Shown: piece by piece, positions 1 through 6,663 of the stretch
Layout: every line of letters begins with the position of its first letter
How positions within the stretch are numbered: position 1 is the first letter of the stretch
From: Sulfurimonas sp.
Lineage (GTDB): Bacteria > Campylobacterota > Campylobacteria > Campylobacterales > Sulfurimonadaceae
NCBI GenBank assembly: GCA_002733945.2
Contig: NVXO02000003.1
Location: 249,782-262,084, forward strand
Direction: 5' to 3'
Length of the DNA stretch: 12,303 nucleotides
Position numbers and translations under genes: made by a program
Notes under the pieces: model-generated
Databases searched by the model: none
Seen by the model: the letters and a program-made list of their open reading frames with translations, nothing else
Told to the model about the DNA's origin: nothing

Positions 1-375
1 CGAACTCGAACTCTAAAGTATATTGAAGAGGCTGAAGCTAAAGGTGCTCAAGTGTTTATCGCTGCATCTGGTATGGCGGCTCACTTAGCCGGAGTACTGA
101 GTTCAAAAACAGTGAAGCCTATTATTGGCGTGCCAATGTCAGCTTCAGCACTTGCAGGAATAGATGCCTTGCTCTCAACTGTACAGATGCCAGCTGGAAT
201 GCCAGTTGCTACAGTTGCTATAGGAAAAGCGGGTGCAATTAACTCCGCCTTTCTTGCAATGCAAATTTTAGCTTTAAATAATGAAGAGTTAGCAATTAAA
301 CTCAAAGAAGATAGAATTGCCAAAGAAAAAAAAGTTGAGATGGATTCACTAGAAATAGAGACTATTATTTCATAA
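1..375 (+). CDS. purE: PurE, N5-carboxyaminoimidazole ribonucleotide mutase (5' end missing)
   Basis: PurE moves the carboxyl group of N5-CAIR to give CAIR in purine biosynthesis in the cytoplasm. The reading frame is open from base 1, so the N-terminal part, including the catalytic SAH(R) motif, lies outside the window. What remains matches the family strongly: [25 protein letters not shown], a [10 protein letters not shown] stretch, [19 protein letters not shown] and a C-terminal helix rich in E and K. An internal GTG at 52 could look like a start, but the family alignment continues upstream through [12 protein letters not shown], so it is not one. The first residues read RTRTLKYI, from a CGAACT hexamer repeated twice, where relatives usually have HRTPxRT. 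The next gene starts 10 nt after the stop behind an AAGGAG site, so this is the head or interior of an operon. Identity is near certain; completeness is not known. Confidence 0.96.
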   Translation, partial: RTRTLKYIEEAEAKGAQVFIAASGMAAHLAGVLSSKTVKPIIGVPMSASALAGIDALLSTVQMPAGMPVATVAIGKAGAINSAFLAMQILALNNEELAIKLKEDRIAKEKKVEMDSLEIETIIS

Positions 376-385
376 GGAGTCTTAG

Positions 386-859
386 ATGACATGGATGAGT
401 GACGAAGAGTACTGTGAGTTGACTGGATTAGATATATCTGCTGTTGATGACTTATGCGAGCGTGGAAAACTTACTATAAAAGTTGAAGATGGTCTTAGAT
501 ATATTGACCCTTCTAAAGGAAGTACTGAGAGTATAGTTCCTGTAAAACTTGCAGAGCTTTCTGAACGAAACACACATGAGATGATTGTACAGCCTGAGTT
601 TATAGAAAAAACTATAGGGACTATCATTAACCTTCACGAGAAAGTTCTTGATGCAAAAGATGAAACAATTGAAGCGGTAAAAGTAGAAAACGAGTTTCTT
701 CGTGAAGCACTTGGTTCTTTGCAGGAACTGTATGACGAAGATAGAAAAACGATTGCTGCTCTTACTGAACAACTTAAACTCTCGCAACAAGAAGTAGAGT
801 TTATGCGAAGAAAATACAAACTAATGTGGAATAAAGCGATTGATGATCACACTACATAA
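386..859 (+). CDS. DUF3972-like protein: small winged-helix/MerR-like domain plus coiled coil
   Basis: The 157-residue protein starts at ATG 386 behind AAGGAG (375-380), 10 nt after purE. Residues about 4-45 (SDEEYCELTGLDISAVDDLCERG, then KLTIKVEDGLRYIDP) have the shape of an excisionase/MerR-type winged helix: helix, turn, helix, then a short beta wing. From about residue 65 to 150 it is predicted helical and charged, with heptad-like spacing (IGTIINLHEKVL, VENEFLREALGSLQELYDE, AALTEQLKLSQQEVEFMRRK), so a coiled coil and dimer are likely. I recall a protein of this kind (DUF3972) between purE and glyQ in Campylobacter and relatives, which supports vertical inheritance. No function is established that I know of; a DNA- or nucleoid-associated regulator is only an inference. 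No signal peptide or membrane segment is present. Confidence 0.8.
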   Translation: MTWMSDEEYCELTGLDISAVDDLCERGKLTIKVEDGLRYIDPSKGSTESIVPVKLAELSERNTHEMIVQPEFIEKTIGTIINLHEKVLDAKDETIEAVKVENEFLREALGSLQELYDEDRKTIAALTEQLKLSQQEVEFMRRKYKLMWNKAIDDHTT

Positions 860-870
860 TAAGAAAAACT

Positions 871-1734
871 ATGTTAATTGATAAAGAATGTGTCGCTTGC
901 ATAATAAACCAGAGTGTTAAAGTGGCTAATGCCATAGGTGCACAAAAGAGTGTTAAAGAGAAACTTTTCTCTGAAGTAACACAGATGAGTAAAAGTTTCT
1001 CTTTTAGTAATAATCCCCCCGAAATAGCTGCTGATGTATATGAAAGAATGGCAGAGATAGCAAATAAAACTGATCTTTATGATGAGATAAAAGAACTCTC
1101 TACACAAAAAGCAGAGGCATTAGTACCTGCATTAAAAGAAAAATTAAAATATAGCAGTGAGAAACTTTTGACAGCTACAAAAATAGCAGTTGCTGGTAAT
1201 GTTATAGATTTAGCAGCAGCTGTTGAGTTTGACTTAGAAGAAGAGTTAGTCAAAGTATTTGATACTGAGTTTGCACATAATGACTTTGAAGTAATGCAAG
1301 GGGAATTAGCTCAGGCAAAAACAATTTTAGTTATTGGTGATAATGTTGGTGAGCATATTTTTGACTATCTTTTTATTGAAATCCTCCAAGAACTGTATCC
1401 TAATGCTGAGTATTCATATATGGTAAGAGGAAATCCTATCATAAATGATGTCACCATGAAAGAAGCAAAAGAAGCAGGTTTTGATAAGCTTTGTAACTTA
1501 GTTGATAGTGGGGTGAATACACCCGGATTTACATATTCTCGTGCAAATGAGACTGCACAGAAGCTTTTTGACAGTGTTGATGTAGTCATAAGTAAGGGTA
1601 TGGGAAATTATGAGTGTTTAAGTGAATCCAAATGCGAGAATATATTCTTTTTATTAAAAGTAAAGTGTGATGTTGTGGCTAATTCCTTAGGTAAAACTAT
1701 CGGAGATATTATCTGTAAAAAGAAGGAATGTTAA
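871..1734 (+). CDS. DUF89/ARMT1-like metal-dependent phosphatase
   Basis: The 287-residue cytoplasmic protein has the landmarks of the bacterial/archaeal DUF89 branch. These are a C-x2-C pair near the start (C7, C10), AGNVIDLA around residues 108-115, GDNVGEHIFD around 156-165, RGNPIINDVTM, and KGMGNYE at 242-248. A FLLKVKCDVVANSLG block lies near the C-terminus. The conserved Asp/Asn/Glu residues (D113, D157, N158, E161, N246, E248) would bind the divalent metal and substrate. DUF89 proteins are described as damage-control phosphatases acting on sugar phosphates or phosphometabolites; the substrate here cannot be told. The gene begins 11 nt after the DUF3972-like gene with only a weak ribosome site (AAGAAA), and its stop shares a base with the next start. 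The position of the Cys pair close to the N-terminus supports the chosen ATG. A role in purine or aminoacylation metabolism from context is inference only. Confidence 0.88.
   Translation: MLIDKECVACIINQSVKVANAIGAQKSVKEKLFSEVTQMSKSFSFSNNPPEIAADVYERMAEIANKTDLYDEIKELSTQKAEALVPALKEKLKYSSEKLLTATKIAVAGNVIDLAAAVEFDLEEELVKVFDTEFAHNDFEVMQGELAQAKTILVIGDNVGEHIFDYLFIEILQELYPNAEYSYMVRGNPIINDVTMKEAKEAGFDKLCNLVDSGVNTPGFTYSRANETAQKLFDSVDVVISKGMGNYECLSESKCENIFFLLKVKCDVVANSLGKTIGDIICKKKEC
1723..1727 (+). promoter_or_regulatory. Ribosome binding site that sets the start of the beta-barrel gene
   Basis: AAGGA sits 6 nt before ATG 1734 and directly abuts the other in-frame ATG at 1728. The spacing therefore favours 1734, which overlaps the previous stop codon by one base (TAATG) and gives a cleaner signal peptide start (MKYIYKFIF). 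Confidence 0.75.
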
Positions 1735-2567
1735 TGAAATATATTTACAAGTTTATATTTTTAGTTCTACTATTTTCCAGTACTTTAGCCGCTAAAGAAA
1801 GTGGTTTTTCTATTAGTGGTTCTCTCGTTGGAATGAGTATGAATTATACTGAGTATGGTGTTCAAGGGGAGTATAATGCACCTAAGAGTAAAGAAAAATT
1901 TCTCGACAGTGAAAAATCTACAATATCTGGTATCATAGGTGGAGAGATTAAACTAATGTATACAAAAGTTTTAACAAGTAAAAATTATGCACAGTTAGGT
2001 GTAAAAATGATGTATTTAGAGGGTAATACAGACTACGATGGTTTTTATTTAGTTTCGGGTAAACCTGCTGTTGGAATAACAAAAAATAAAGTGTTAGATA
2101 CAGATATAGATTATTTATTTACATTAGTATATAGTAGTGGTCTAGAAGTTAGTTATGGAATGGGGTTAGGGTATCGTTCATGGAGAAGAGAACTACGTCC
2201 CTCACAAGTAGAAGTTTATTCTTGGTACTCAATACGACCAAAAATAGGTGTTGGATATAATTTTTATAAATTTCATGTTGGAGCGATTGCTGAATACCAA
2301 TATGGTATAAATACACAAATGAGTGTTAATAACCCTGATTTAGTACTAAATCTAGGTGCTGCAAACATAGCACGTTTAACAATTCCTTTAAAATATAAGA
2401 TAAATTCAAACTGGGAAATATTTGCTGAGTATGTGGTAGACCTTCAGATAATTGAAAAATCTGATTTGGCTTACTTTAATGAAGGAACTACTAGATATCA
2501 AATATGGGAGCCTAGAAGTGAGGCTTATAATCACTATTTAAAGCTTGGAGCAATATTTAAGTTCTAG
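1734..2567 (+). CDS. Putative outer-membrane beta-barrel protein, function unknown
   Basis: The 277-residue protein begins with a typical signal peptide: MKYIYK basic head, hydrophobic FIFLVLLFSSTLAA, likely cleavage near A19-A20. The mature part is built of short alternating polar/hydrophobic strands ending in aromatic residues (FSISGSLVGMSMNYTEY, YAQLGVKMMYLEG, LEVSYGMGLGYRSW, IRPKIGVGYNFYKFHVGAIAEYQYG, WEIFAEYVVDLQI). The last residues are LKLGAIFKF with a C-terminal Phe, the usual end signal for the BAM machinery. Size and pattern suggest an 8- to 12-stranded barrel, but strand number is not certain. I do not recognise a named family (OmpA, porin or OmpW motifs are not evident). It overlaps the DUF89-like gene by one base, so co-translation is likely, although an outer-membrane protein is an odd partner for purE and glyQ. 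No Cys is present. Confidence 0.75.
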   Translation: MKYIYKFIFLVLLFSSTLAAKESGFSISGSLVGMSMNYTEYGVQGEYNAPKSKEKFLDSEKSTISGIIGGEIKLMYTKVLTSKNYAQLGVKMMYLEGNTDYDGFYLVSGKPAVGITKNKVLDTDIDYLFTLVYSSGLEVSYGMGLGYRSWRRELRPSQVEVYSWYSIRPKIGVGYNFYKFHVGAIAEYQYGINTQMSVNNPDLVLNLGAANIARLTIPLKYKINSNWEIFAEYVVDLQIIEKSDLAYFNEGTTRYQIWEPRSEAYNHYLKLGAIFKF

Positions 2568-2582
2568 AAATTCACAATAAGC

Positions 2583-2588
2583 TATAAT
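2583..2588 (+). promoter_or_regulatory. Possible -10 box for glyQ
   Basis: A perfect TATAAT lies in the 50-nt gap 30 nt before the glyQ start, in the context GCTATAATT that also occurs in the hpf and adhesin promoters on the other strand. No convincing -35 hexamer is seen, which is common in Campylobacterota. It may allow glyQ expression apart from the upstream genes. Confidence 0.5.
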
Positions 2589-2617
2589 TTTGAAATAATT
2601 TTACAAGAGAGAGATTT

Positions 2618-3502
2618 ATGATAACTTTTAGCACTATGCTTCTAAAACTACAAGAATTTTGGATGAATGAAGGGTGTAATATAGTACAACCTTACGATAT
2701 ACCTTCAGGTGCAGGAACATTTCATCCCGCTACTTTCCTTCGTTCCCTAGATTCTACTCCTTGGGCTACGGCTTATGTAGCACCTTGTCGCCGTCCTACC
2801 GATGGACGTTACGGTGAGAATCCTAATCGCCTTGGTTCTTACTATCAGTTCCAAGCTCTAATCAAACCAAGTCCAGATAATATTCAAGAGTTATACCTAA
2901 AATCTTTAGAGTTTTTAGGTCTAGACGTATCTAAACATGATATCCGTTTTATCGAAGATAACTGGGAGTCCCCAACACTTGGTGCTTGGGGTCTTGGCTG
3001 GGAAGTATGGCTTAATGGTATGGAAGTTACACAGTTTACTTACTTTCAGCAAGTCGGTGGTATAGAGTGTAATCCTGTAGCTGTTGAGATTACATATGGA
3101 ACTGAACGTTTAGCTATGTACCTGCAAGGTGTTGACACTATTTTTGATATAGTTTGGAATGAAGACAAAAATGGAAATAAAACTTACTATAGAGATGTGC
3201 ATAAAGAGACTGAAATAGAGTTTTCAAAATACAACTTTGAAGTAGCGGATACAGATATGCTTTTTCATGAGTTTGATGCTAAAAGTGCAGAGTGTTTAAG
3301 AGTACTTGAAGCAGGACTGCCTCTTCCAGCATATGATTTATGTATGGAAGTCTCAAATGTATTTAATGTTCTTGATGCAAGAAAAGCTATCTCTCAAACA
3401 GAACGCCAAAACTATATGTTAAAAATTCGTGAACTTTCAAAAGGTTGTGCTGAGTTATATAAGACCCAAGAGCCTGAGAGAGTAAAAAGAGTAAACGCAT
3501 AA
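2618..3502 (+). CDS. glyQ: Glycyl-tRNA synthetase alpha subunit
   Basis: GlyQ is the catalytic alpha chain of the alpha2beta2 bacterial glycyl-tRNA synthetase, which charges tRNA-Gly in the cytoplasm. The 294-residue length is normal. Class II family blocks are easily read: [18 protein letters not shown] near the start, [69 protein letters not shown] and [16 protein letters not shown]. The C-terminal helical part ([23 protein letters not shown]) is also present. The ATG at 2618 follows a purine-rich AAGAGAGAG site. The beta subunit gene glyS does not follow; the next gene is a tiny ORF and recG, so the enzyme's partner is encoded elsewhere. The gene may be read both from the upstream operon and from the local -10 box, and is followed by a possible hairpin terminator. 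Confidence 0.98.
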   Translation: MITFSTMLLKLQEFWMNEGCNIVQPYDIPSGAGTFHPATFLRSLDSTPWATAYVAPCRRPTDGRYGENPNRLGSYYQFQALIKPSPDNIQELYLKSLEFLGLDVSKHDIRFIEDNWESPTLGAWGLGWEVWLNGMEVTQFTYFQQVGGIECNPVAVEITYGTERLAMYLQGVDTIFDIVWNEDKNGNKTYYRDVHKETEIEFSKYNFEVADTDMLFHEFDAKSAECLRVLEAGLPLPAYDLCMEVSNVFNVLDARKAISQTERQNYMLKIRELSKGCAELYKTQEPERVKRVNA

Positions 3503-3509
3503 TCTTACA

Positions 3510-3555
3510 CAAAAGTATTGCAGATTGTCATGCTTTTGAGGATTTTTTAATTTTT
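3510..3555 (+). terminator. Possible rho-independent terminator after glyQ
   Basis: CAAAAGTA (3510-3517) can pair with TGCTTTTG (3531-3538), 8 bp with one G-U pair and a 13-nt loop, followed by T6 (3543-3548) and T5 (3551-3555). The stem is AT-rich and the T run starts 4 nt after it, so it may be weak. Confidence 0.45.
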
Positions 3556-3565
3556 CTCTTATAAT
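3536..3565 (+). promoter_or_regulatory. Likely promoter for the small membrane ORF and recG
   Basis: TATAAT at 3560-3565 is preceded by a T-rich stretch (T6, AA, T5) typical of Campylobacterota promoters, and by TTGAGG (3536-3541) at 18 bp, a partial -35 match. The start codon at 3587 is 21 nt downstream of the -10 box. The T-rich stretch also forms the tail of the presumed glyQ terminator. Confidence 0.6.
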
Positions 3566-3586
3566 AATAAGACAAAAAGGAAAATT

Positions 3587-3697
3587 ATGGAAAATTTATC
3601 AGATACTTTTTTAACAGTACTACTAGCTGTATCCGCTTTAATAGTTATAAACATGCACCTAAGAATAAAAAGTTTAGAGAAAAAACTTGGGTCATAG
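3587..3697 (+). CDS. Small single-span membrane protein, 36 residues, unknown
   Basis: This ORF is too short for most gene callers. ATG 3587 follows a good AAGGA site (3577-3581) with 5-nt spacing, just after a likely promoter. The product begins MENLSDTF, has a hydrophobic run LTVLLAVSALIVI (about residues 9-21), then a basic tail (NMHLRIKSLEKKLGS). This fits an N-out/C-in single-span protein by the positive-inside rule. The stop TAG is 2 nt before the recG ATG, and recG has no clear ribosome site of its own, so translation of this ORF may be coupled to recG. No family is recognised. Alternatively it is a leader ORF whose main role is to deliver ribosomes to recG. Confidence 0.6.
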   Translation: MENLSDTFLTVLLAVSALIVINMHLRIKSLEKKLGS

Positions 3698-3699
3698 TT

Positions 3700-5541
3700 A
3701 TGAAACTCTCTAAAGATGTAAAAACAAAATTCTCCAAACTTGGGATTAGTAGCCATACAGAACTAGCCCTACTTATTCCCAACTCATACGAAGACTATAG
3801 ACTCAATGATAAACTCATAGAACATAAACATCAACTTATAGATGCAACTGTTGAGTCAGTCTTTCGTGCACCAAACACAATACAGATAACTTTTTTCGTA
3901 CATAATTTTGGACACTCTATCACAGGTGTACTTTTTCGACCGAAACCTTATATGATGCATCAGTTTAGTGTAGGTAGCCGTGACAACTACTATGGCATGA
4001 TAGAGTGTAAGCAGGGACAATGTAGTATAGTCATGCCAAAAAAGATTTCTGTTGTAGGCGATATAGTTGCAAAGTACAAGTGTGGACTTCGAACTGATGT
4101 TATGGGGCGTTTGATAAAAAAAGAACTGACAGTAGAAAAGCTAGAAGAAGAGGGAATACCTAGTAATATTGCACAGACTCTTTTAGCCTTGCATTTTGCA
4201 AATGCAGAGATCTTGGAACAAGATGAGTTAGACACAAAAAGTTTAGAAGCATTAAAGTTTACAGAGTTGTTTTCATATATGAAACTCCTAAAAGAGAAAC
4301 GCAGGTATTTTAAACCTTTACTTAGTGTAAACGCAGATTACACGACTTGGGCTAAAAGTTTACCATTTGTACTAACTGAGGAACAAGTAAAAACTATAGA
4401 AGATATACAAAATGATTTTATAAAAGATATCGCTTCTAAGCGCATGATAGTTGGTGATGTTGGGTCTGGAAAAACTATGGTTATTTTGGCATCTGCATAT
4501 ATGATAGGAACTGCTAAAAGTATTTTAATGGCTCCAACTACCATACTAGCACAACAACTTTACGAAGAAGCAGTGAAGTTCTTACCTAACTTAAAAGTTA
4601 CACTAGTAACTAACAAGAGTAAGAAAGCAGACTTAAGTGAGTATGACTTTATTATAGGGACACATGCACTTCTGTATAGAGAGTTACCGAGTGCTGCTTT
4701 AGTGATGGTAGATGAACAGCATCGTTTTGGAACCAAGCAAAGAAGTGTCTTAGAAAAGTTAGTCAGTGAAGGCCAGCATCTAAAATACAGTGCAAGCGAA
4801 GCACTAAATGCTGAGTCGTATAAGAAACCTCACTTTTTACAGTTTTCTGCAACCCCTATTCCTCGAACATTGGCGATGATAGAATCTGCTCATATAGATG
4901 TGAGCCTTATCACTACAACACCTTTTACTAAAGATATAGACTCTAAAGTAATTCACAAAAATGATTTTAAAGAATTAGTGCAACATATAAAAGCTGAGAT
5001 TAAAAAAAATAATCAAGTTCTTATTGTGTATCCGTTAGTAACACAAAGTGAAGTCTTAGAGTACCAGAGTATTGAAGAAGCAAGAGCTTACTGGGAATAC
5101 AATTTTGATAATGTGTATGTTACTCATGGAAAAGATAAAGAGAAAGAACAGGTTCTACTAGACTTTAGAGAGAAGGGCAGTGTCCTAATCAGTACAACAG
5201 TGGTTGAGGTTGGTATCTCTCTTCCAAGGCTTACTACAGTTGTGATAGTAGGAGCTGAGAGACTCGGGCTTTCCACCTTGCATCAACTACGTGGTCGAGT
5301 CAGTAGAACTGGTTTAAAGGGTTATTGTTATTTATATACTAACCAAAGCAGTTCTGAGCGTTTAGATAAGTTTGTTGAAACTAAAAGTGGATTTGACATC
5401 GCAAATTTAGACTTGAAGTTTAGAAAAAGTGGAGATTTACTCAAAGGATTGAGTCAAAGTGGAAATCAGTTTAGATGGTTTGATTTTGCCGAGGATGTAA
5501 AGATTGTAAAAGAAGTAAAAAAAAGTTTACTTTTAGAGTAA
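3700..5541 (+). CDS. recG: ATP-dependent DNA helicase RecG
   Basis: RecG remodels stalled replication forks and Holliday junctions. The 613-residue protein is shorter than the roughly 690 of E. coli because the N-terminal extension is reduced, as usual for Campylobacterota. In order: a wedge/OB-fold region (about residues 10-130, with TELALLIPNSYEDYR), then helicase domain 1 with Q-type LTEEQ, Walker A GDVGSGKT (252-259), MAPTTILAQQL, motif II DEQHRFG (from 338) and motif III SATPIPRTLA (383-392). Helicase domain 2 follows with VTHGK, STTVVEVGISLP, QLRGRVSRTG (529-538) and the RecG-typical GDLLKGLSQSG end (578-588). All catalytic motifs are intact. The start at 3700 is 2 nt after the small ORF's stop and lacks a strong ribosome site, so coupling is likely. 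An A8 run (5517-5524) lies near the 3' end, and the stop codon lies in the palindromic terminator. Confidence 0.97.
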   Translation: MKLSKDVKTKFSKLGISSHTELALLIPNSYEDYRLNDKLIEHKHQLIDATVESVFRAPNTIQITFFVHNFGHSITGVLFRPKPYMMHQFSVGSRDNYYGMIECKQGQCSIVMPKKISVVGDIVAKYKCGLRTDVMGRLIKKELTVEKLEEEGIPSNIAQTLLALHFANAEILEQDELDTKSLEALKFTELFSYMKLLKEKRRYFKPLLSVNADYTTWAKSLPFVLTEEQVKTIEDIQNDFIKDIASKRMIVGDVGSGKTMVILASAYMIGTAKSILMAPTTILAQQLYEEAVKFLPNLKVTLVTNKSKKADLSEYDFIIGTHALLYRELPSAALVMVDEQHRFGTKQRSVLEKLVSEGQHLKYSASEALNAESYKKPHFLQFSATPIPRTLAMIESAHIDVSLITTTPFTKDIDSKVIHKNDFKELVQHIKAEIKKNNQVLIVYPLVTQSEVLEYQSIEEARAYWEYNFDNVYVTHGKDKEKEQVLLDFREKGSVLISTTVVEVGISLPRLTTVVIVGAERLGLSTLHQLRGRVSRTGLKGYCYLYTNQSSSERLDKFVETKSGFDIANLDLKFRKSGDLLKGLSQSGNQFRWFDFAEDVKIVKEVKKSLLLE

Positions 5542-5571
5542 AAGGAACTAGTTCCTTTTACTCGGATTTTT
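5536..5571 (+). terminator. Perfect palindrome, bidirectional terminator between recG and hpf
   Basis: GAGTAAAAGGAACT (5536-5549) is followed at once by its exact reverse complement (5550-5563), then GGA and T5. The RNA would fold into a stem of about 12 bp with a 4-nt loop. The recG stop (5539-5541) is inside the stem and the hpf stop (5570-5572, other strand) touches the T run. On the - strand a T8 run follows only after 11 nt, so termination is probably stronger for recG. Confidence 0.75.
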
Positions 5572-6103
5572 AGTAAAGTCCAAACTTCGCATCATTTCTT
5601 TTGTAAAGAACACGAGTTTTTCCATCATGGTCTATAAAAATTTCAAACATTTTATTACCCTCTTTTAGGTCATTTAAAACATCTTCTACTTCACGAGGTT
5701 TGTATAGTTCGAGTTCAACAGGAACTATCTCATCTTCCATTTTTTCTATTGTTGTTTTAATATCTACTGTATCAGCTTTTATTTCATTGAGACCAACTTT
5801 TTGGTGGTCACTTTCTCTATCGTGAATACGACGCATTGCTTTTTGAGCACGTGAGATTGCAATGTCGATAGCGGCATATAAATCATCACTGTTTTGTTTG
5901 ATTACAATAGAGTTTTTATGTGCAAGATTTATAAGAAATTCAACGACTGAATTCTCTTTACCCTTTTTTGTTTGTGCGGATGCAACAACATTAACAGAGA
6001 TGATTTCTAAGTTAAACTTGTTAAGTGTTTCAATAGATGTAGTCATATGTGCTTTTATAGCATCTGTAAGTTCTAAGTGTCTTCCAGTTAGAGAAATATT
6101 CAT
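5570..6103 (-). CDS. hpf: Long-form ribosome hibernation promoting factor HPF
   Basis: HPF binds the decoding region of the 30S subunit and stabilises inactive ribosomes; the long form also makes 100S dimers. The 177-residue product has the S30AE/RaiA fold at residues 1-100 (MNISLTGRHLELTDAIKAHM, SVVEFLINLAHKN, DDLYAAIDIAISRAQKAMRR). An acidic linker follows, then the dimerising C-terminal domain (about 128-177: LYKPREVEDVLNDLKEG, MFEIFIDHDGKTRVLYKR, then NDAKFGLY). The start is supported by AAGGA 7 nt upstream. An extended -10 promoter lies 30 nt before the ATG, within the 65-nt gap to the PilX-like gene. I see no terminator in that gap, so read-through from the pilin operon is also possible. 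It converges with recG across a shared palindrome. Confidence 0.96.
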   Translation of the reverse strand: MNISLTGRHLELTDAIKAHMTTSIETLNKFNLEIISVNVVASAQTKKGKENSVVEFLINLAHKNSIVIKQNSDDLYAAIDIAISRAQKAMRRIHDRESDHQKVGLNEIKADTVDIKTTIEKMEDEIVPVELELYKPREVEDVLNDLKEGNKMFEIFIDHDGKTRVLYKRNDAKFGLY

Positions 6104-6133
6104 AATTTAATCCTTTATATGTGACATACATAA

Positions 6134-6142
6134 ATTATAGCA
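6134..6142 (-). promoter_or_regulatory. Extended -10 promoter of hpf
   Basis: On the - strand the sequence reads TGCTATAAT, a perfect -10 with the TGn extension, 30 nt before the hpf start. No -35 at proper spacing is convincing. The 11-mer ATGCTATAATT is identical to that in front of the adhesin gene. Confidence 0.65.
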
Positions 6143-6168
6143 TTAAACTGTTTACAAAGATTAACTAA

Positions 6169-6663
6169 CTAGAGTTTTTGGATAGTTCTTCTAAAATATC
6201 TTATAGGTTCAGTTGCAATTGTACTATCGCGGAGTGTAGTAGCTATATCCATAAGTACTGATCCATTTTGTTCTTGGGTTGTAATATATCCGTATGTAGT
6301 AAAGTATTCATCACAGTTAAGTGTTCCTGCCACATCTGTGGTTGCAGAAGTATACACATAACTCATTGTTATGTTAACATCATATTGTATTTGTGAAGCA
6401 CTTCCCAATGTTAGGTTTAAAGAGTTGATACATCCAGAGTTAGCAATTTTTAAAAGGGCAAGCTCTACAGCACTTTTGGAATATAATATCGCTTGTTCAT
6501 TAAGGTAAAGATCTGTTGTCCTTTTTGTTGTTTGTGAAGTTAACGATAATGACAAAGCCATGATAGTAGCAATAATCACAATTACAGCTATTGCCATTAT
6601 CATAGCTATACCATTTTTAGATTTTTGTACAGAATTTCTTAAAAAATTGTTTTTTCTTTGCAT
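6169..6663 (-). CDS. PilX/GspK-like minor (pseudo)pilin
   Basis: The 164-residue protein has a basic 18-residue leader ending KSKNG, then a long hydrophobic helix (IAMIMAIAVIVIIATIMALSLSL) running into TSQTTKRTTDLYLNEQAILYSKSAVELALLKI. This matches PilX/GspK-type pilins, whose helix continues into a polar segment with repeated Ala and Glu. Cleavage by the prepilin peptidase would fall after G18. The residue at mature position 5 is Met rather than Glu, as is usual for GspK-like tip subunits. The globular part is small and has exactly two Cys (NSGC and LNC), which probably form a disulfide, and one DVNIT glycosylation-type sequon. The start overlaps the end of the PilW-like gene by 25 nt; a perfect AAGGAGG lies 10 nt before the ATG. 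Assignment to PilX rather than GspK is not possible from sequence alone. Confidence 0.8.
   Translation of the reverse strand: MQRKNNFLRNSVQKSKNGIAMIMAIAVIVIIATIMALSLSLTSQTTKRTTDLYLNEQAILYSKSAVELALLKIANSGCINSLNLTLGSASQIQYDVNITMSYVYTSATTDVAGTLNCDEYFTTYGYITTQEQNGSVLMDIATTLRDSTIATEPIRYFRRTIQKL

Noticed and set aside
81..392. Antisense open frame across purE, and similar ones across the DUF3972, recG, hpf and adhesin genes
   Set aside because: They lie wholly within strongly supported genes, have no family likeness, ribosome site or signal, and are rich in Ser/Phe/Leu as expected for shadows of AT-rich coding DNA.
1015..1020. C6 run in the DUF89-like gene as a phase-variation tract
   Set aside because: Six C is short for slipped-strand switching (Campylobacter tracts are usually 8 or more), the frame is intact and a cytoplasmic enzyme is an unlikely target.
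1728..1733. Upstream ATG as start of the beta-barrel gene
   Set aside because: It directly abuts the AAGGA site with no spacing; ATG 1734 has proper 6-nt spacing and the stop/start overlap.
5517..5524. A8 run near the recG 3' end as a contingency tract
   Set aside because: A slip would change only the last few residues, after all motifs; A runs are common in AT-rich Lys codons.
6639..6663. A6 run in the 25-nt overlap of the PilW- and PilX-like genes, where a -1 slip would fuse the two proteins
   Set aside because: The PilX-like gene has its own perfect AAGGAGG site and a full prepilin leader, so separate translation explains the overlap. A fusion would bury a prepilin leader and helix inside a chain.
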